The position numbers were made by a program, and so were the translations under genes. A stretch of 64,000 nucleotides of DNA, from contig JAKSMX010000009.1 of NCBI GenBank assembly GCA_024400305.1, positions 32,246 through 96,245 of the forward strand, written 5' to 3'. The notes beneath the pieces were generated by a model. It was not told the DNA's origin. It did no database searches and saw nothing but the letters and a program-made list of their open reading frames with translations. Position 1 is the first letter of the stretch; every line of letters starts with the position of its first letter. Positions 11,584-20,190 of the stretch are shown here, one piece after another. Source of the stretch: Bacteroidales bacterium. Its GTDB lineage: Bacteria > Bacteroidota > Bacteroidia > Bacteroidales > F082.

Positions 11584-11657
11584 GTACAACACAATATAGG
11601 CACAAACCTCAACCCCTGTTTCATAATAGGGGCTGAGGTATTTCATGCCTGTTGTAC
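11584..11657 (-). promoter_or_regulatory. Long hairpin in the rplL-rpoB spacer, candidate attenuator or processing site
   Basis: The outer arms GTACAACA (11584-11591) and TGTTGTAC (11650-11657) enclose an inner stem CCTCA-A-CCCCT / AGGGG-C-TGAGG (11607-11617 with 11628-11638). No T-tract follows it. In other bacteria this junction is an attenuation or RNase processing point that lowers rpoBC relative to ribosomal proteins. That role is inferred here. Confidence 0.55.
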
Positions 11658-11670
11658 CAGGAAATTAAAC

Positions 11671-12051
11671 TTATTTAATTTCAACTTCTGCACCAGCGCC
11701 TTCGAGTTGTGCCTTGAGTGCATTAGCTTCTTCTTTGCTCACGCCTTCTTTAACAGCTTTAGGAGCACCGTCAACTAATTCCTTAGCTTCTTTAAGTCCG
11801 AGGCTTGTCAAATCCTTAACAAGTTTCACGACTGCGAGCTTCTGTGCACCAGCGCTCTTGAGGATAACGTCAAAAGATGTCTTTTCTTCTGCTGCGGCTG
11901 CTGCTTCGCCACCTGCTGCTGGAGCTGCTACTGCAACTGCTGCTGCTGCTGGTTCAATACCGTATTCTTCTTTCAATATTGCTGCGAGTTCATTAACCTC
12001 TTTAACTGTAAGGTTCACTAATTGTTCAGCAAAAGCTTTCAAATCTGCCAT
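11671..12051 (-). CDS. rplL: 50S ribosomal protein L7/L12
   Basis: The 126-aa protein has an N-terminal dimerisation helix, an Ala/Gly-rich hinge ([19 protein letters not shown]) and the C-terminal factor-binding domain ([35 protein letters not shown]). It forms the ribosomal stalk that recruits translation GTPases and binds L10. It follows rplJ after 75 bases. Confidence 0.98.
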   Translation of the reverse strand: MADLKAFAEQLVNLTVKEVNELAAILKEEYGIEPAAAAVAVAAPAAGGEAAAAAEEKTSFDVILKSAGAQKLAVVKLVKDLTSLGLKEAKELVDGAPKAVKEGVSKEEANALKAQLEGAGAEVEIK

Positions 12052-12126
12052 TTTTCTTCAAATTTATTTGTTATACGATTATTTTGTTTGTTCTCTTTTT
12101 TGTATATGAATGATAATCATTCCGAT

Positions 12127-12648
12127 TTATTCCGGTCTTTCGGATAATGTCTTCACGATGCCGCTGAGCTTCTGGCCGCCAGACTGAAGAGCGCTGATAA
12201 CGTTCTTGGCTGGTGACTGGAGCAATGCGATAACGTCAGCGATGAGTTCGTTCTTGGACTTGATGCTGCACAATGTGTCGAGCATGTCGTCGCCGGTATA
12301 AACACATTCCTCAATGAATGCGCCTTTGAGAACCGGCTTGTCACTTGTCTTGCGGAACTTCTTGATAAGCTTTGCAGGAGCATTGCCGTTTTCCGACAAC
12401 ATCATTGCTGTTGTGCCTTTGCAGACATTGTAAAGATCACCGTAATCCTTACCTGTCTTCTGCATAGCTTTCTTCAGTAATGCGTTCTTCACCACAACAA
12501 GCTTGACCTGGCTGCCGAAGCATGCTCTTCTGAGCTGACTCGTCTTCTCTGCATTCAATGCCTCGATGTCTGTCAGGTAGAAATTAGGACATGCATTCAA
12601 CTGTTCTACTATACCGTTAATGATAACGTCTTTTTCTTCTTTTCTCAT
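12127..12648 (-). CDS. rplJ: 50S ribosomal protein L10
   Basis: The 173-aa protein is the stalk base that carries L7/L12 dimers. Typical features are the start MRKEEKDVIINGIVEQLNA and the central KLVVVKNALLKKAMQ segment. It lies 20 bases after rplA. The usual long L10 leader with an autoregulatory fold is not present in this short gap. Confidence 0.97.
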   Translation of the reverse strand: MRKEEKDVIINGIVEQLNACPNFYLTDIEALNAEKTSQLRRACFGSQVKLVVVKNALLKKAMQKTGKDYGDLYNVCKGTTAMMLSENGNAPAKLIKKFRKTSDKPVLKGAFIEECVYTGDDMLDTLCSIKSKNELIADVIALLQSPAKNVISALQSGGQKLSGIVKTLSERPE

Positions 12649-12668
12649 GTCAATACTTATTTAAGGGT

Positions 12669-13364
12669 TTAGTTGGCTACTGATTTGATGTCCACCTGAA
12701 CGCCTGGACTCATTGTACTTGAGATATAGACACTCTTTACGTAAGTACCTTTAGCTGCAGCTGGTTTCAATTTGACAATCATCTGGAGCAATTCCTTGGC
12801 GTTGTCATAAATCTTTTCAGCCGAGAAGCTGACTTTAGCAACTGGCGAGTCGATGATTCCGTATTTATCAACCTTGAAATCAATCTTACCAGCCTTAACT
12901 TCCTTGACAGCCTTTGCAATGTCCATTGTCACTGTGCCTGTCTTCGGGTTCGGCATCAATCCGCGAGGACCGAGGATTCTACCGAGGGCGCCGACTTTCG
13001 GCATCAATGTAGGCATTGTGATAATCACGTCAACATCTGTCCAACCGTCTTTGATTTTCTGGACGTAGTCCTCAAATCCGACGAAATCAGCACCTGCTTC
13101 GAGGGCTTCCTGCTGCTTGTCAGGTGTGCAAAGCACCAACACGCGGACAGTCTTACCTGTTCCGTGAGGAAGCGTGACGCTGCCGCGAACCATCTGGTTC
13201 GCCTTACGAGGGTCAACACCCAAACGCACGTTGACATCAACTGAAGCATCGAACTTGGTGTAAGTGATCTGTTTAACGATTTCAATCGCTTCTGTCAAGG
13301 AGTAAACCTTGCTTTTGTCGAACTTAGCTAAAGCTTCTTTTCTTTTTTTAGATACTTTTGCCAT
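12669..13364 (-). CDS. rplA: 50S ribosomal protein L1
   Basis: The 231-aa protein has the L1 signature region [20 protein letters not shown] and the C-terminal [16 protein letters not shown]. It binds 23S rRNA at the E-site stalk and in many bacteria represses its own operon. It lies 42 bases after rplK. No clear L1 mimic site was identified in that spacer. Confidence 0.98.
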   Translation of the reverse strand: MAKVSKKRKEALAKFDKSKVYSLTEAIEIVKQITYTKFDASVDVNVRLGVDPRKANQMVRGSVTLPHGTGKTVRVLVLCTPDKQQEALEAGADFVGFEDYVQKIKDGWTDVDVIITMPTLMPKVGALGRILGPRGLMPNPKTGTVTMDIAKAVKEVKAGKIDFKVDKYGIIDSPVAKVSFSAEKIYDNAKELLQMIVKLKPAAAKGTYVKSVYISSTMSPGVQVDIKSVAN

Positions 13365-13406
13365 TTTTTTAATTCTTTTTTGTTCTACAAATGCTAAGAC
13401 TTAGTC

Positions 13407-13844
13407 TTACTTTAAAGGTGATTCGCCTGTAATCTTGACACCCATACTTCTTGCTGTGCCGGCTACCATGCTCATTGCTGACTCGATTGTGAAGCAGTTC
13501 ATGTCCTTCATCTTGTTTTCAGCGATTGCACGGACTGTGTCCCATGTCATTGAACCGACTTTGGAACGGTTAGGTTCCTTTGAGCCTTTAGCGACTTTTG
13601 CAGCTTCGAGTACGGAGACAGCTACTGGAGATGCTTTTACAACAAAGTCAAAACTCTTGTCCTTATAGACCGTGATAATGACTGGTAAAACCTTACCGGC
13701 CGAGTCTTGGGTACGAGCGTTGAACTGTTTGCAAAATTCCATGATGTTCACACCTTTTGAACCCAACGCTGGGCCAACCGGTGGTGCAGGATTAGCGGCT
13801 CCTCCTTTGATTTGCAGTTTAATTAATCCGCTTACTTCTTTCAT
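13407..13844 (-). CDS. rplK: 50S ribosomal protein L11
   Basis: The 145-aa protein has the proline-rich N-terminal domain ([21 protein letters not shown]), which contacts stalk-binding factors. The C-terminal rRNA-binding domain ends in [13 protein letters not shown]. It lies in the standard nusG-rplK-rplA order, 43 bases after nusG. Confidence 0.98.
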   Translation of the reverse strand: MKEVSGLIKLQIKGGAANPAPPVGPALGSKGVNIMEFCKQFNARTQDSAGKVLPVIITVYKDKSFDFVVKASPVAVSVLEAAKVAKGSKEPNRSKVGSMTWDTVRAIAENKMKDMNCFTIESAMSMVAGTARSMGVKITGESPLK

Positions 13845-13887
13845 TTTGTTTTACTATAAAAGTTAAATGAAAACATTAACCATTTTT

Positions 13888-14442
13888 TTAACTCTCCCTC
13901 TTCACCTGGAAGAAACTGAGCTCAAGCGGTGTCTTACGACCGAAGAGTTTCACCATAACGACGAGCTTTTTCTTCTCGTCATTAACTTCCTCGATAATGC
14001 CACTGAAACTGCTGAACGGTCCGTCGTTGACCGTGACAGTCTCGCCTACAATGAACTCAACTTCTGAACCCTCACCGTTCTCTGTCAGCTCGTCAACCTT
14101 ACCTAAAATACGGCTGACTTCCGCTGGACGGATCGGGTCAGGGTTCCCGCCGCGTGTCCCGAGGAAACCCAGAACATTAGGCGTGTCCTTAATAAGGTGC
14201 ATGACCTCTGCGTTAAGGTTCGCCTCAATAAGAACATAGCCGGGGAGGTAGTTCCTCTCCTTGCTGATCTTTTTTCCGTTTCTTACTGAATACACCTTTT
14301 CCGTAGGGATCAATACTTGTGAAATCAGATCCTGTAATGCTGTAGAATGCGACACCTCGGCATCGAGATACTCTTTGACCTTTTTCTCTTTGCCGCTTAT
14401 CGCCTTAATCACATACCATTTCTTGTCGTTCTGTTCACTCAT
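13888..14442 (-). CDS. nusG: Transcription antitermination protein NusG
   Basis: The 184-aa protein has the N-terminal NGN domain (KKWYVIKAISGKEKKVKEYL ... YLPGYVLIEA ... FLGTRGGNPDPI) and a C-terminal KOW domain (VGETVTVNDGPFSSFSGIIEEV). It binds RNA polymerase and couples it to the ribosome or Rho. It lies between secE and rplK in the classic order. Confidence 0.98.
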   Translation of the reverse strand: MSEQNDKKWYVIKAISGKEKKVKEYLDAEVSHSTALQDLISQVLIPTEKVYSVRNGKKISKERNYLPGYVLIEANLNAEVMHLIKDTPNVLGFLGTRGGNPDPIRPAEVSRILGKVDELTENGEGSEVEFIVGETVTVNDGPFSSFSGIIEEVNDEKKKLVVMVKLFGRKTPLELSFFQVKRES

Positions 14443-14502
14443 CTTATCTGTGATTGTTAAAAGTAGTTAAAATGATGATTTTTTAGATCAAACATTTCCT
14501 TG

Positions 14503-14694
14503 TTAGAATACACGATAAAAAGCTTCCAGCAAGGTTTCAAAAGACTTATCCATCAGATATACCACCAAAGCGATAATTAGGGAAGCAATGGATACGACGA
14601 TAGCACTACTCTGGAGTTCTTTCCAAGTCGGCCACGATGTCTTCTCGACCAACTCGGTGTAACATTCTTTTACGTAGTTTATGAACTTTTTCAT
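14503..14694 (-). CDS. secE: Preprotein translocase subunit SecE
   Basis: The 63-aa single-span form has the amphipathic start MKKFINYVKECYTELVEKTSWPTW and one membrane helix (SSAIVVSIASLIIALVVYLM). It clamps SecY in the Sec channel. It lies between tRNA-Trp and nusG. Confidence 0.95.
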   Translation of the reverse strand: MKKFINYVKECYTELVEKTSWPTWKELQSSAIVVSIASLIIALVVYLMDKSFETLLEAFYRVF

Positions 14695-14714
14695 GTTGTT
14701 TGTCTGTTTTCTAT

Positions 14715-14790
14715 TGGCACAGGCGGAAGGGCTCGAACCCTCAACCTATGGTTTTGGAGACCACCACTCTACCAATTGAGCTACGCCTGT
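14715..14790 (-). tRNA. tRNA-Trp (CCA anticodon)
   Basis: The acceptor arms ACAGGCG and CGCCTGT pair perfectly. The anticodon loop reads CTCCAAA with anticodon CCA, followed by the T-arm GGTTCGAGCC. The 3' CCA appears to be encoded. It lies between tuf and secE, as in other Bacteroidota. Confidence 0.95.
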
Positions 14791-14841
14791 CTGTTCAAAG
14801 AAGCCCGGTCCTTGAACCGGACTTCCTTGTTTTTATTTGAA

Positions 14842-16032
14842 TTAGTCTTCAATAAGTTCGATAACCTGACCTGAACCGACTGTTCTGCCGCCTTCACGGA
14901 TAGCGAAACGGAGACCTTTGTCCATAGCGATCTCGGAGATCAACTGCACTTCGATTGTGACGTGGTCACCTGGCATAACCATTTCCATTCCTTCAGGAAG
15001 TGTGATTTCACCTGTGACGTCAGTTGTTCTGAAGTAGAACTGAGGACGATATTTGTTTCTGAATGGGGTGTGACGGCCACCTTCTTCCTTTGAAAGGACG
15101 TAAACTTCGCCTTTGAAGTGTGAATGTGGTTTCACTGAACCTGGTTTTGCGATAACCATACCACGGCGGATTTCGTCTTTGTCGATACCACGGAGGAGAA
15201 GACCTGCGTTGTCACCTGCTTCACCTTCATCAAGAATCTTACGGAACATCTCAACGCCTGTGACTGTTGATTTGAGCTTCTCAGCACCCATACCGATGAT
15301 TTCAACCGGGTCACCGACTTTGATGACACCTGTCTCGATACGACCTGTAGCGACTGTGCCGCGACCTGTGATTGAGAACACGTCTTCGATAGGCATCAAG
15401 AATGGTTTGTCAACTGCTCTCTGTGGCTCTGGAATCCATGTGTCGCAAGCTTCCATGAGTTCGTCAATCTTGGCTGACCACTGTGGCTCATCGTTCAACG
15501 CGCCGAGTGCTGAACCGCGGATGATAGGTGTGTTGTCACCGTCGAATTCATATTTGCTGAGGAGTTCGCGGACTTCCATTTCGACGAGTTCGAGAAGTTC
15601 TTCATCGTCAACAAGGTCGCACTTGTTCAAGAAAACAACCAATCTTGGCACACCAACCTGGCGGGCGAGAAGGATGTGTTCACGTGTCTGTGGCATAGGA
15701 CCATCTGTTGCAGCGACAACGATGATAGCACCGTCCATCTGTGCAGCACCTGTTACCATGTTCTTAACGTAGTCAGCGTGACCAGGGCAGTCAACGTGTG
15801 CGTAGTGACGGTTAGCTGTCTGATATTCAACGTGAGCTGTGTTGATGGTGATACCTCTTTCTTTTTCTTCAGGAGCTGAGTCGATTGAATCGAATGACTT
15901 AACTTCTGACAATCCCATTTTTGACAGGTGCAGTGTGATAGCTGCTGTCAAAGTTGTCTTACCGTGGTCAACGTGGCCGATTGTACCGATGTTAACGTGT
16001 GGTTTTGACCTTTCGAATTTTTCTTTTGCCAT
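14842..16032 (-). CDS. tuf: Translation elongation factor Tu
   Basis: The 396-aa GTPase carries G1 [10 protein letters not shown]3 DCPGH, G4 NKCD and G5 SAL, followed by two beta-barrel domains ending in [18 protein letters not shown]. It delivers aminoacyl-tRNA to the ribosome. It lies 57 bases after tRNA-Thr(GGU) and ahead of tRNA-Trp, inside one long minus-strand operon that begins with the tRNA cluster. Confidence 0.99.
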   Translation of the reverse strand: MAKEKFERSKPHVNIGTIGHVDHGKTTLTAAITLHLSKMGLSEVKSFDSIDSAPEEKERGITINTAHVEYQTANRHYAHVDCPGHADYVKNMVTGAAQMDGAIIVVAATDGPMPQTREHILLARQVGVPRLVVFLNKCDLVDDEELLELVEMEVRELLSKYEFDGDNTPIIRGSALGALNDEPQWSAKIDELMEACDTWIPEPQRAVDKPFLMPIEDVFSITGRGTVATGRIETGVIKVGDPVEIIGMGAEKLKSTVTGVEMFRKILDEGEAGDNAGLLLRGIDKDEIRRGMVIAKPGSVKPHSHFKGEVYVLSKEEGGRHTPFRNKYRPQFYFRTTDVTGEITLPEGMEMVMPGDHVTIEVQLISEIAMDKGLRFAIREGGRTVGSGQVIELIED

Positions 16033-16089
16033 ACTATTTTTGTTTACTTAAGGTTTATATTCTAATTTTAAACTCTCTTACGATTTATG

Positions 16090-16161
<72 letters not shown>

Positions 16162-16168
16162 GTTCTTG

Positions 16169-16241
16169 AGCGGAAGACGGGGCTCGAACCCGCCACCTAA
16201 AGCTTGGAAGGCTTTCGCTCTGCCAAATGAGCTACTTCCGC
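16169..16241 (-). tRNA. tRNA-Gly (UCC anticodon)
   Basis: The acceptor GCGGAAG pairs with CTTCCGC. The anticodon stem AAAGC/GCTTT encloses CTTCCAA, giving UCC. It is separated from tRNA-Thr(GGU) by seven bases. Confidence 0.93.
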
Positions 16242-16250
16242 TTTTCTTCG

Positions 16251-16332
16251 TGGGGGAGGGTGGACTCGAACCACCGAACTCATCCGAGGACAGATTTACA
16301 GTCTGTTGCAATTGCCGCTATGCGACTCCCCC
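16251..16332 (-). tRNA. tRNA-Tyr (GUA anticodon)
   Basis: A class II tRNA with a long variable arm. The acceptor GGGGGAG pairs with CTCCCCC, and the anticodon is GTA in the loop after AGACT. Confidence 0.93.
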
Positions 16333-16362
16333 GAAAGCCATCGTTTGCACTTCATCAACTTG

Positions 16363-16434
16363 AGCCGGCAGAGGGATTTGGACCCCCGACCCCGAGATTA
16401 CAAATCACGTGCTCTACCGCTGAGCTATGCCGGC
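16363..16434 (-). tRNA. tRNA-Thr (UGU anticodon), copy 1
   Basis: The acceptor GCCGGCA pairs with TGCCGGC. The loop TTTGTAA gives the anticodon UGU. It is identical in sequence to the copy at 16461-16532. Confidence 0.9.
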
Positions 16435-16460
16435 CTGCGTGCCCCGGCTTTCTTCCATTG

Positions 16461-16532
16461 AGCCGGCAGAGGGATTTGGACCCCCGACCCCGAGATTACA
16501 AATCACGTGCTCTACCGCTGAGCTATGCCGGC
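16461..16532 (-). tRNA. tRNA-Thr (UGU anticodon), copy 2
   Basis: Exact duplicate of the neighbouring tRNA-Thr and the first tRNA of the operon. The two copies are separated by 26 bases. Confidence 0.9.
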
Positions 16533-16561
16533 TTTTATGTTAAAGAACCTCACTGCATCAA

Positions 16562-16600
16562 GCAGACCATTTTGTTCGTTCAAAATGGTCTGCAAAAATA
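16562..16600 (-). promoter_or_regulatory. Promoter of the tRNA-tuf-rpoBC operon with a 13-bp palindrome
   Basis: The -7 box TATTTTTG (minus strand) lies at 16593-16600. A perfect inverted repeat, GCAGACCATTTTG / CAAAATGGTCTGC with a 6-base loop (16562-16593), starts at the edge of the box and covers the expected start site. It may be an operator or a 5' hairpin. No T-tract follows, so it is not the hpf terminator. Confidence 0.6.
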
Positions 16601-16691
16601 CATATTTTTCATGAACCAACAAGCATTTTTTATAAAATTTTTTCATTTTTTTTAAAAAGCCCGTCAATACATTGTCTATCAATAAAATAGA

Positions 16692-16988
16692 CTATTTGTC
16701 AGCACGATTTTTGTACTTCTCAACCTGCGATTTCAAAGCGTCAACGGCCAAATCAGCCGCTTCCTCAAACGTCTTGCACTGCTTGCTTGAATATAAATCG
16801 TTGCCTTTTAGCACAATTCTGATGTCCACAATCTTGTTCTCCGGCGCATCCGTGTTAGCTAATTTCAACGTGACCTCAGCCCCGATGGTGTCACCCATCT
16901 TCGAACATAACTTCTCAATCTTGTTGGTGATGAACTCCTCTAATTTTGCATCAGCCTTGAAATGGACTGCATTAAACGTAACTTTCAT
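16692..16988 (-). CDS. hpf: Ribosome hibernation promoting factor (short HPF/RaiA type)
   Basis: The 98-aa protein begins MKVTFNAVHFKADAKLEEFI and has the RaiA/HPF beta-alpha fold pattern with VDIRIVLKGNDLYSSKQCKTFEEAADLAVDALKSQ. It binds the 30S decoding centre in resting cells. It lies 40 bases after xerC and ahead of the tRNA/tuf operon, as is usual in this phylum. Confidence 0.92.
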   Translation of the reverse strand: MKVTFNAVHFKADAKLEEFITNKIEKLCSKMGDTIGAEVTLKLANTDAPENKIVDIRIVLKGNDLYSSKQCKTFEEAADLAVDALKSQVEKYKNRADK

Positions 16989-17028
16989 TTTAAACCTCCT
17001 TTTTAACGGTTATTAAAATTATTTTGTT

Positions 17029-17910
17029 TCATTCGTCACCCAATGGATGAGCGAACTGATATATCTCCTTCAACTGTTCTATGGTGTTATGTGTATAAAT
17101 CTGCGTCGAACTGAGGCTGCTGTGACCCAGCAGTTTCTGTATCGCCCTGATGTCGGCACCTTCATTCAACAGATGTGTCGCGAAAGTGTGCCTCAACACA
17201 TGCGGACTCTTCTGTTTCAAAGTCGTCACGCCACCAAGAATCCTATGAACCACATTATATATAAAGGTGGCACTCGCCGACCTCCCCTTATCGTCAACAA
17301 TCAAACTAACGTTTATGTTTCCCGGAAATTGCGCATCCCTGATTTTTTTATACCTCACAATCATCTCAACAAGTTCCCGGCTCACCGGAATCAAACGCTC
17401 CTTGTTTCTCTTGCCACGCACCTTTATTAATAATGTATCCTCCCCCACGTCCGAATCCTTCAACCCACGAAGCTCCGCCTGCCGCATCCCCGTTTGGTAC
17501 AGCATTTCAAAAATCAGCTCGTCTCTCCTCTCCTTGAAATCGTCGCCATCAGCAAATTCAACCTTCTCCATGTCCTGCTCCGGGACGAATTTCGCCAACT
17601 CCTTCGGCCTCCGCAACGACTTCACACTCTGCATTGGCGTGACTTTCACCACTTTCTCCCTCAGGCAGAATTTATAAAATGCCCTCAGACTCGAGATTTT
17701 CCTGTTTATGCTGCGGTTTTCTAAACCTTCATTTTTCAAACTGACAATGTAAGAACGCACAATATCTCCAGTCGCCTTTGTCATGTCGTCAAGCTCATAT
17801 ATATTAATAAGGTATATACGAAACTGATCCAGGTCTCGCTGATACGCTGATACAGTGTGAATTGAATATCTTTTTTCTGTCTCAATATATCTTATGAAAC
17901 GTTCGAGCAT
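17029..17910 (-). CDS. xerC: Site-specific tyrosine recombinase XerC/XerD
   Basis: The 293-aa protein has the N-terminal core-binding SAM-like domain ([20 protein letters not shown]). The catalytic residues are all present: R143 (TGMRQAEL), K167 ([12 protein letters not shown]), H237 and R240 ([11 protein letters not shown]), H263 (LLGHSS) and Y272 (TQIYTH). It resolves chromosome dimers at dif. Family knowledge: in Bacteroidales it is usually preceded by rpsU, but here rpsU lies about 19.5 kb away. The XerC versus XerD label is not certain from sequence alone. Confidence 0.93.
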   Translation of the reverse strand: MLERFIRYIETEKRYSIHTVSAYQRDLDQFRIYLINIYELDDMTKATGDIVRSYIVSLKNEGLENRSINRKISSLRAFYKFCLREKVVKVTPMQSVKSLRRPKELAKFVPEQDMEKVEFADGDDFKERRDELIFEMLYQTGMRQAELRGLKDSDVGEDTLLIKVRGKRNKERLIPVSRELVEMIVRYKKIRDAQFPGNINVSLIVDDKGRSASATFIYNVVHRILGGVTTLKQKSPHVLRHTFATHLLNEGADIRAIQKLLGHSSLSSTQIYTHNTIEQLKEIYQFAHPLGDE

Positions 17911-17929
17911 CTTCGTTTGAATTTCGCTT

Positions 17930-17937
17930 CAAAGATA
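17930..17937 (-). promoter_or_regulatory. -7 promoter box for xerC-hpf
   Basis: TATCTTTG on the minus strand, about 20 bases before the xerC start. xerC therefore has its own promoter here instead of relying on readthrough from rpsU. Confidence 0.6.
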
Positions 17938-18064
17938 CATCTGATTTTTTAAAAAAGCAAGAGTTTTTTGATTTTTTTACAAGAAACACAAAGCCAACGA
18001 TGACAAGTCACTTTTACCGTCAACAAAAAAGTTTAAAGAAAAGAACACGTTATATTTTTATTCC

Positions 18065-18072
18065 TATATTTG
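18065..18072 (+). promoter_or_regulatory. -7 promoter box of the thioesterase gene
   Basis: TATATTTG, with its 3' end 15 bases before the ATG at 18088. The leader is therefore very short. Confidence 0.55.
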
Positions 18073-18087
18073 CAAAAAATTCTAAAC

Positions 18088-18462
18088 ATGCTAACTATCG
18101 GATTATCACACACAAGCGAGACAACAGTATCAGAATCGAACACGGCCCGCAGATACGGAAGCGGCGGCATCGATGTTTTCGCCACTCCTGCAATGGTCGG
18201 GCTGATGGAGAATGCGGCAATGACTGCCGTCGGAAACGACCTGCCAGAAGGCTGCACCACGGTCGGAAGCCTCATCAACACAACACATATCAAACCGTCT
18301 AAACTCGGCGCGAAAGTCAGAGCCACCGCCGTGCTGAAGGAGATTGACGGAAGAAAACTCACATTCAAAGTTACGGCTGAAGACGATTCAGGCATCATCG
18401 GCGAAGGCGAACACGTGAGATATATTGTTGACATCGAGAGGTTTATGAGCAAACTGAGGTGA
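18088..18462 (+). CDS. Hot-dog fold thioesterase of the FlK-like family
   Basis: The 124-aa protein has the single hot-dog domain pattern of the fluoroacetyl-CoA thioesterase-like family: GSGGIDVFATPAMVGLMENAA near residues 25-45, TVGSLINTTHIKPSKLGAKV, and FKVTAEDDSGIIGEGEHVRYIVD. Thr, Glu and His at the family's active-site positions are visible (ATP, MEN, NTTH). It should hydrolyse a small acyl-CoA; the substrate is unknown. The start at 18088 follows the -7 box. It is a single-gene unit divergent from xerC. Confidence 0.85.
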   Translation: MLTIGLSHTSETTVSESNTARRYGSGGIDVFATPAMVGLMENAAMTAVGNDLPEGCTTVGSLINTTHIKPSKLGAKVRATAVLKEIDGRKLTFKVTAEDDSGIIGEGEHVRYIVDIERFMSKLR

Positions 18463-18600
18463 ATCGTCTCTTCACCGAAACCATCTGACTTTTCCATTTA
18501 TTCTGTCTGTATTTTGTATCATATTACAAAACACAGGCATTTTTCATATTTTCATTGAAATTTTTTGTTGCAAAATTTAACATCACACAAATCAAAATCT

Positions 18601-18608
18601 TATCTTTG
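18601..18608 (+). promoter_or_regulatory. -7 promoter box of the 463-aa hypothetical gene
   Basis: TATCTTTG, about 20 bases before the ATG at 18629. Confidence 0.5.
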
Positions 18609-18628
18609 CAGCGAAAAAAATTTTAAAA

Positions 18629-20020
18629 ATGGATTGCAACACAAAGCCCCAATATCTCGAATGGCTGACCGTGATGGCGAAATCACGGCTGATTTTCAAC
18701 ACGATGGAAGAGCTTGAAACGTATCTCGACAACAACAACATATCGAGCAACGGCGTGAAGCGGGCGTTCACGTCACCACAAAAAATCCGCTCGGCCTTCA
18801 ACGACCTTTACATGCACGTCCGGAACGTGTCAGATTGCAGCATCAAGCTCGACAGCTTCATGAAAGATTACAAAAAGGCTTCGGATTTCTACAGGAAGAA
18901 ACTCGCACGCCGCATTAATCCGGAGAACATAGCGGTCTCAATCCTCAAACATTTCTACTCGACAGAAAATGACGACTGCACCAAGACAGTGCTTGACATC
19001 ATTAAAGAGATTGAAAATGAAGACATTGACATAACAATGACTGTCTTGATGCTTCTCCATGCGCTCAACGGCTACGATTCCAGAGCCGGTGACCCGGCAG
19101 ATTTCGGCGAGCGGTACGACGCCGTCATGAGACTCCTCGAAAAGTTTACAGAAGAATGCCCGTATTTCGAGAAGATTCCGGCACTGACCATGGCGATGCG
19201 CGAAAAAGACAAGACACGTATCACACTTTACAAGCACGTCGAGACGATCCTCGACTTGTTCAGCTCGTACAATTCCAGCACCGACATCATGGAACTTTCA
19301 GAGACAATCAAAAAGGAACGGGTTCCTCTCAACATTGAAGGTTTCTGGAACGAATGCGGCGGACGCGCCGACCGCACCGACTTCTGGAAGATAGAGGAAA
19401 CCATTGACGAAGGAATATATTTCGCCACGAAATACAACAAACTCAGCAACGGGAAAATAGAGAAGGCGTGTTTCATGATGACGCTTTCGGCCAGCCCCGA
19501 CGGACGCATACTGATGTACATGACACATCCGAAGTCGCCGAAACATCTCCTTGCCGGAATACCATACGACGAGAGCGACCATGTATGGTACATGACGGAC
19601 ATGCCGAGCGACTGGAGCGACGTCGGCGAAATACGGTTTTTCAGGCGTGTGCCTTACAAGACATGGCAGACGGAGCTTGACCTGACAAAGGTGAAAGATG
19701 AAAAAACGGTCGGCATATACGAGAGTCTGCTTGAAAGCTGCGAGATCGTGAACCATTATCAGGAGTGGGAATATAAGTTTGACCGCTGTCTGTATGCCGT
19801 GACGCGTGAGGCCCTGTACATCGAATCTGAGAACGAGGGCAGGTTCTACAGAGTGCCGCTCAATCTCCGCGAAGCGTTCTCCAGCTTCAACCTCAACTCA
19901 AACGTCGGGCGCATCACGATGAACGGCAACATATACTTGGCATTCGACGACATCTTGTGGTACATCCCGAAAAAAAAGTTCAGTAAGCACGGGATAACGG
20001 AGGTTGAGAAGGTGGAATGA
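18629..20020 (+). CDS. Hypothetical protein of 463 aa
   Basis: I do not recognise this family. The protein has no signal peptide or membrane span, so it is probably cytoplasmic. The N-terminal half is charged and helical (MEELETYLDNNNISSNGVKRAF, KASDFYRKKLARRINPENIAVSILKHF). The C-terminal half is richer in aromatic residues and beta-like (GIYFATKYNKLSNGKIEKACFMMTL, RILMYMTHPKSPKHLLAGIPY). The latter resembles a ligand or substrate domain, but no catalytic motif stands out. It is a single-gene unit with its own promoter, followed by the ATPase genes. Confidence 0.7.
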   Translation: MDCNTKPQYLEWLTVMAKSRLIFNTMEELETYLDNNNISSNGVKRAFTSPQKIRSAFNDLYMHVRNVSDCSIKLDSFMKDYKKASDFYRKKLARRINPENIAVSILKHFYSTENDDCTKTVLDIIKEIENEDIDITMTVLMLLHALNGYDSRAGDPADFGERYDAVMRLLEKFTEECPYFEKIPALTMAMREKDKTRITLYKHVETILDLFSSYNSSTDIMELSETIKKERVPLNIEGFWNECGGRADRTDFWKIEETIDEGIYFATKYNKLSNGKIEKACFMMTLSASPDGRILMYMTHPKSPKHLLAGIPYDESDHVWYMTDMPSDWSDVGEIRFFRRVPYKTWQTELDLTKVKDEKTVGIYESLLESCEIVNHYQEWEYKFDRCLYAVTREALYIESENEGRFYRVPLNLREAFSSFNLNSNVGRITMNGNIYLAFDDILWYIPKKKFSKHGITEVEKVE

Positions 20021-20105
20021 AAACATTGACCTACACGCCAATTTTCATGTTATATTACACGCCAGGATTCCGGTTGCTTCATTGAAATGAATTTTTATTT
20101 AATGT

Positions 20106-20173
20106 TATTATCGTTTATAAACGATAAAATTGTAATATTTTTGTCGTTTATAAACGATAAAATATTATTTTTG
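20106..20173 (+). promoter_or_regulatory. Duplicated palindrome-promoter unit ahead of the first DUF4143 ATPase
   Basis: A perfect 20-bp palindrome TTATCGTTTATAAACGATAA lies at 20108-20127. A near copy with one mismatch lies at 20141-20160, with centres 33 bp apart. Each is followed by a TATTTTTG -7 box (20136-20143 and 20166-20173). The second box serves the gene at 20191. This is a tandem duplication of operator plus promoter. Confidence 0.75.
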
Positions 20174-20190
20174 CAGCAAAATTCATCACC

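Noticed and set aside
16227-16655. 142-codon plus-strand frame
   Set aside because: It covers the tRNA-Tyr and tRNA-Thr genes on the opposite strand and is a shadow of them.
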